Positions 5,465 to 5,525 of a DNA stretch of 5,525 nt are shown one piece after another (within the stretch, counting starts at the first letter, position 1; each line of letters starts with the position of its first letter). Below the pieces are notes generated by a model. That model searched no databases, was not told the DNA's origin, and saw nothing but the letters and a program-made list of their open reading frames with translations. Position numbers and translations under genes: made by a program. Source of the stretch: Prolixibacteraceae bacterium (GTDB lineage Bacteria; Bacteroidota; Bacteroidia; Bacteroidales; Prolixibacteraceae); contig DMSQ01000020.1 in the NCBI GenBank assembly GCA_003457135.1, forward strand, positions 624 to 6,148, given 5' to 3'.

Positions 5465-5500
5465 ATTCCAGAAACAACCAAAAGGTAACCCCCTAATTAG
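5465..5500 (-). promoter_or_regulatory. Candidate promoter/operator upstream of the peptide gene
   Basis: On the minus strand this region reads CTAATTAGGGGGTTACC followed by TTTTGGTTGTTTCTGG. It combines an 8-bp palindrome (ctaattag, 5493-5500), a G5 run standing out from AT-rich DNA, and TACCTTTT, which matches seven of eight positions of TAnnTTTG. The G-rich block could alternatively be the -35 region of an alternative (ECF-type) sigma promoter. No clear -33 TTTG is seen. The call rests on position, about 55-90 nt before the ATG, and on unusual composition. Confidence 0.4.
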
Positions 5501-5525
5501 AAAAAAATTAGAAAATTTTTTAAAA

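Overview
The window looks like chromosomal DNA from a member of the Bacteroidota, probably an environmental Bacteroidales or Marinilabiliales-type organism. The support is AT-rich DNA, A-rich rather than Shine-Dalgarno-type sequence ahead of the starts, a match to the Bacteroidota -7 promoter element TAnnTTTG ahead of one gene, and gene families typical of that phylum. The rank below phylum is a guess.

Layout: (1) 1-741, plus strand: the 3' part of murI (glutamate racemase, peptidoglycan precursor supply), whose N-terminus lies outside the window. (2) 762-802: a bidirectional terminator between converging genes. (3) 818-1717, minus strand: a sugar-1-phosphate nucleotidyltransferase with its own probable promoter. 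(4) 1866-3188, minus strand: an MFS transporter resembling sugar permeases, followed by its own terminator. (5) 3189-3612: a 424-bp gap holding two imperfect direct repeats of about 63 bp and a few weak hairpins. (6) 3613-5145, minus strand: a membrane-spanning protein with repeated anti-sigma-like modules inside the cell, one transmembrane helix and periplasmic TPRs. (7) 5281-5409, minus strand: a 42-residue peptide gene with a textbook double-glycine leader. (8) 5410-5525: its upstream control region.

The two halves are functionally separate. The transporter and nucleotidyltransferase are neighbours on one strand and could serve uptake and activation of a sugar, though each seems to have its own transcription signals. 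The most interesting part is the right end. A very short secreted-type peptide (leader of 32 residues, core of 10) sits 135 bp upstream of, and on the same strand as, a protein whose topology (cytoplasmic sigma-binding-like modules, one membrane helix, periplasmic TPR domain) resembles a transmembrane anti-sigma regulator. This suggests a peptide-linked signalling or secretion locus. No sigma factor, C39-peptidase exporter or modification enzyme is visible in the window, so the link is an inference from gene order and architecture.
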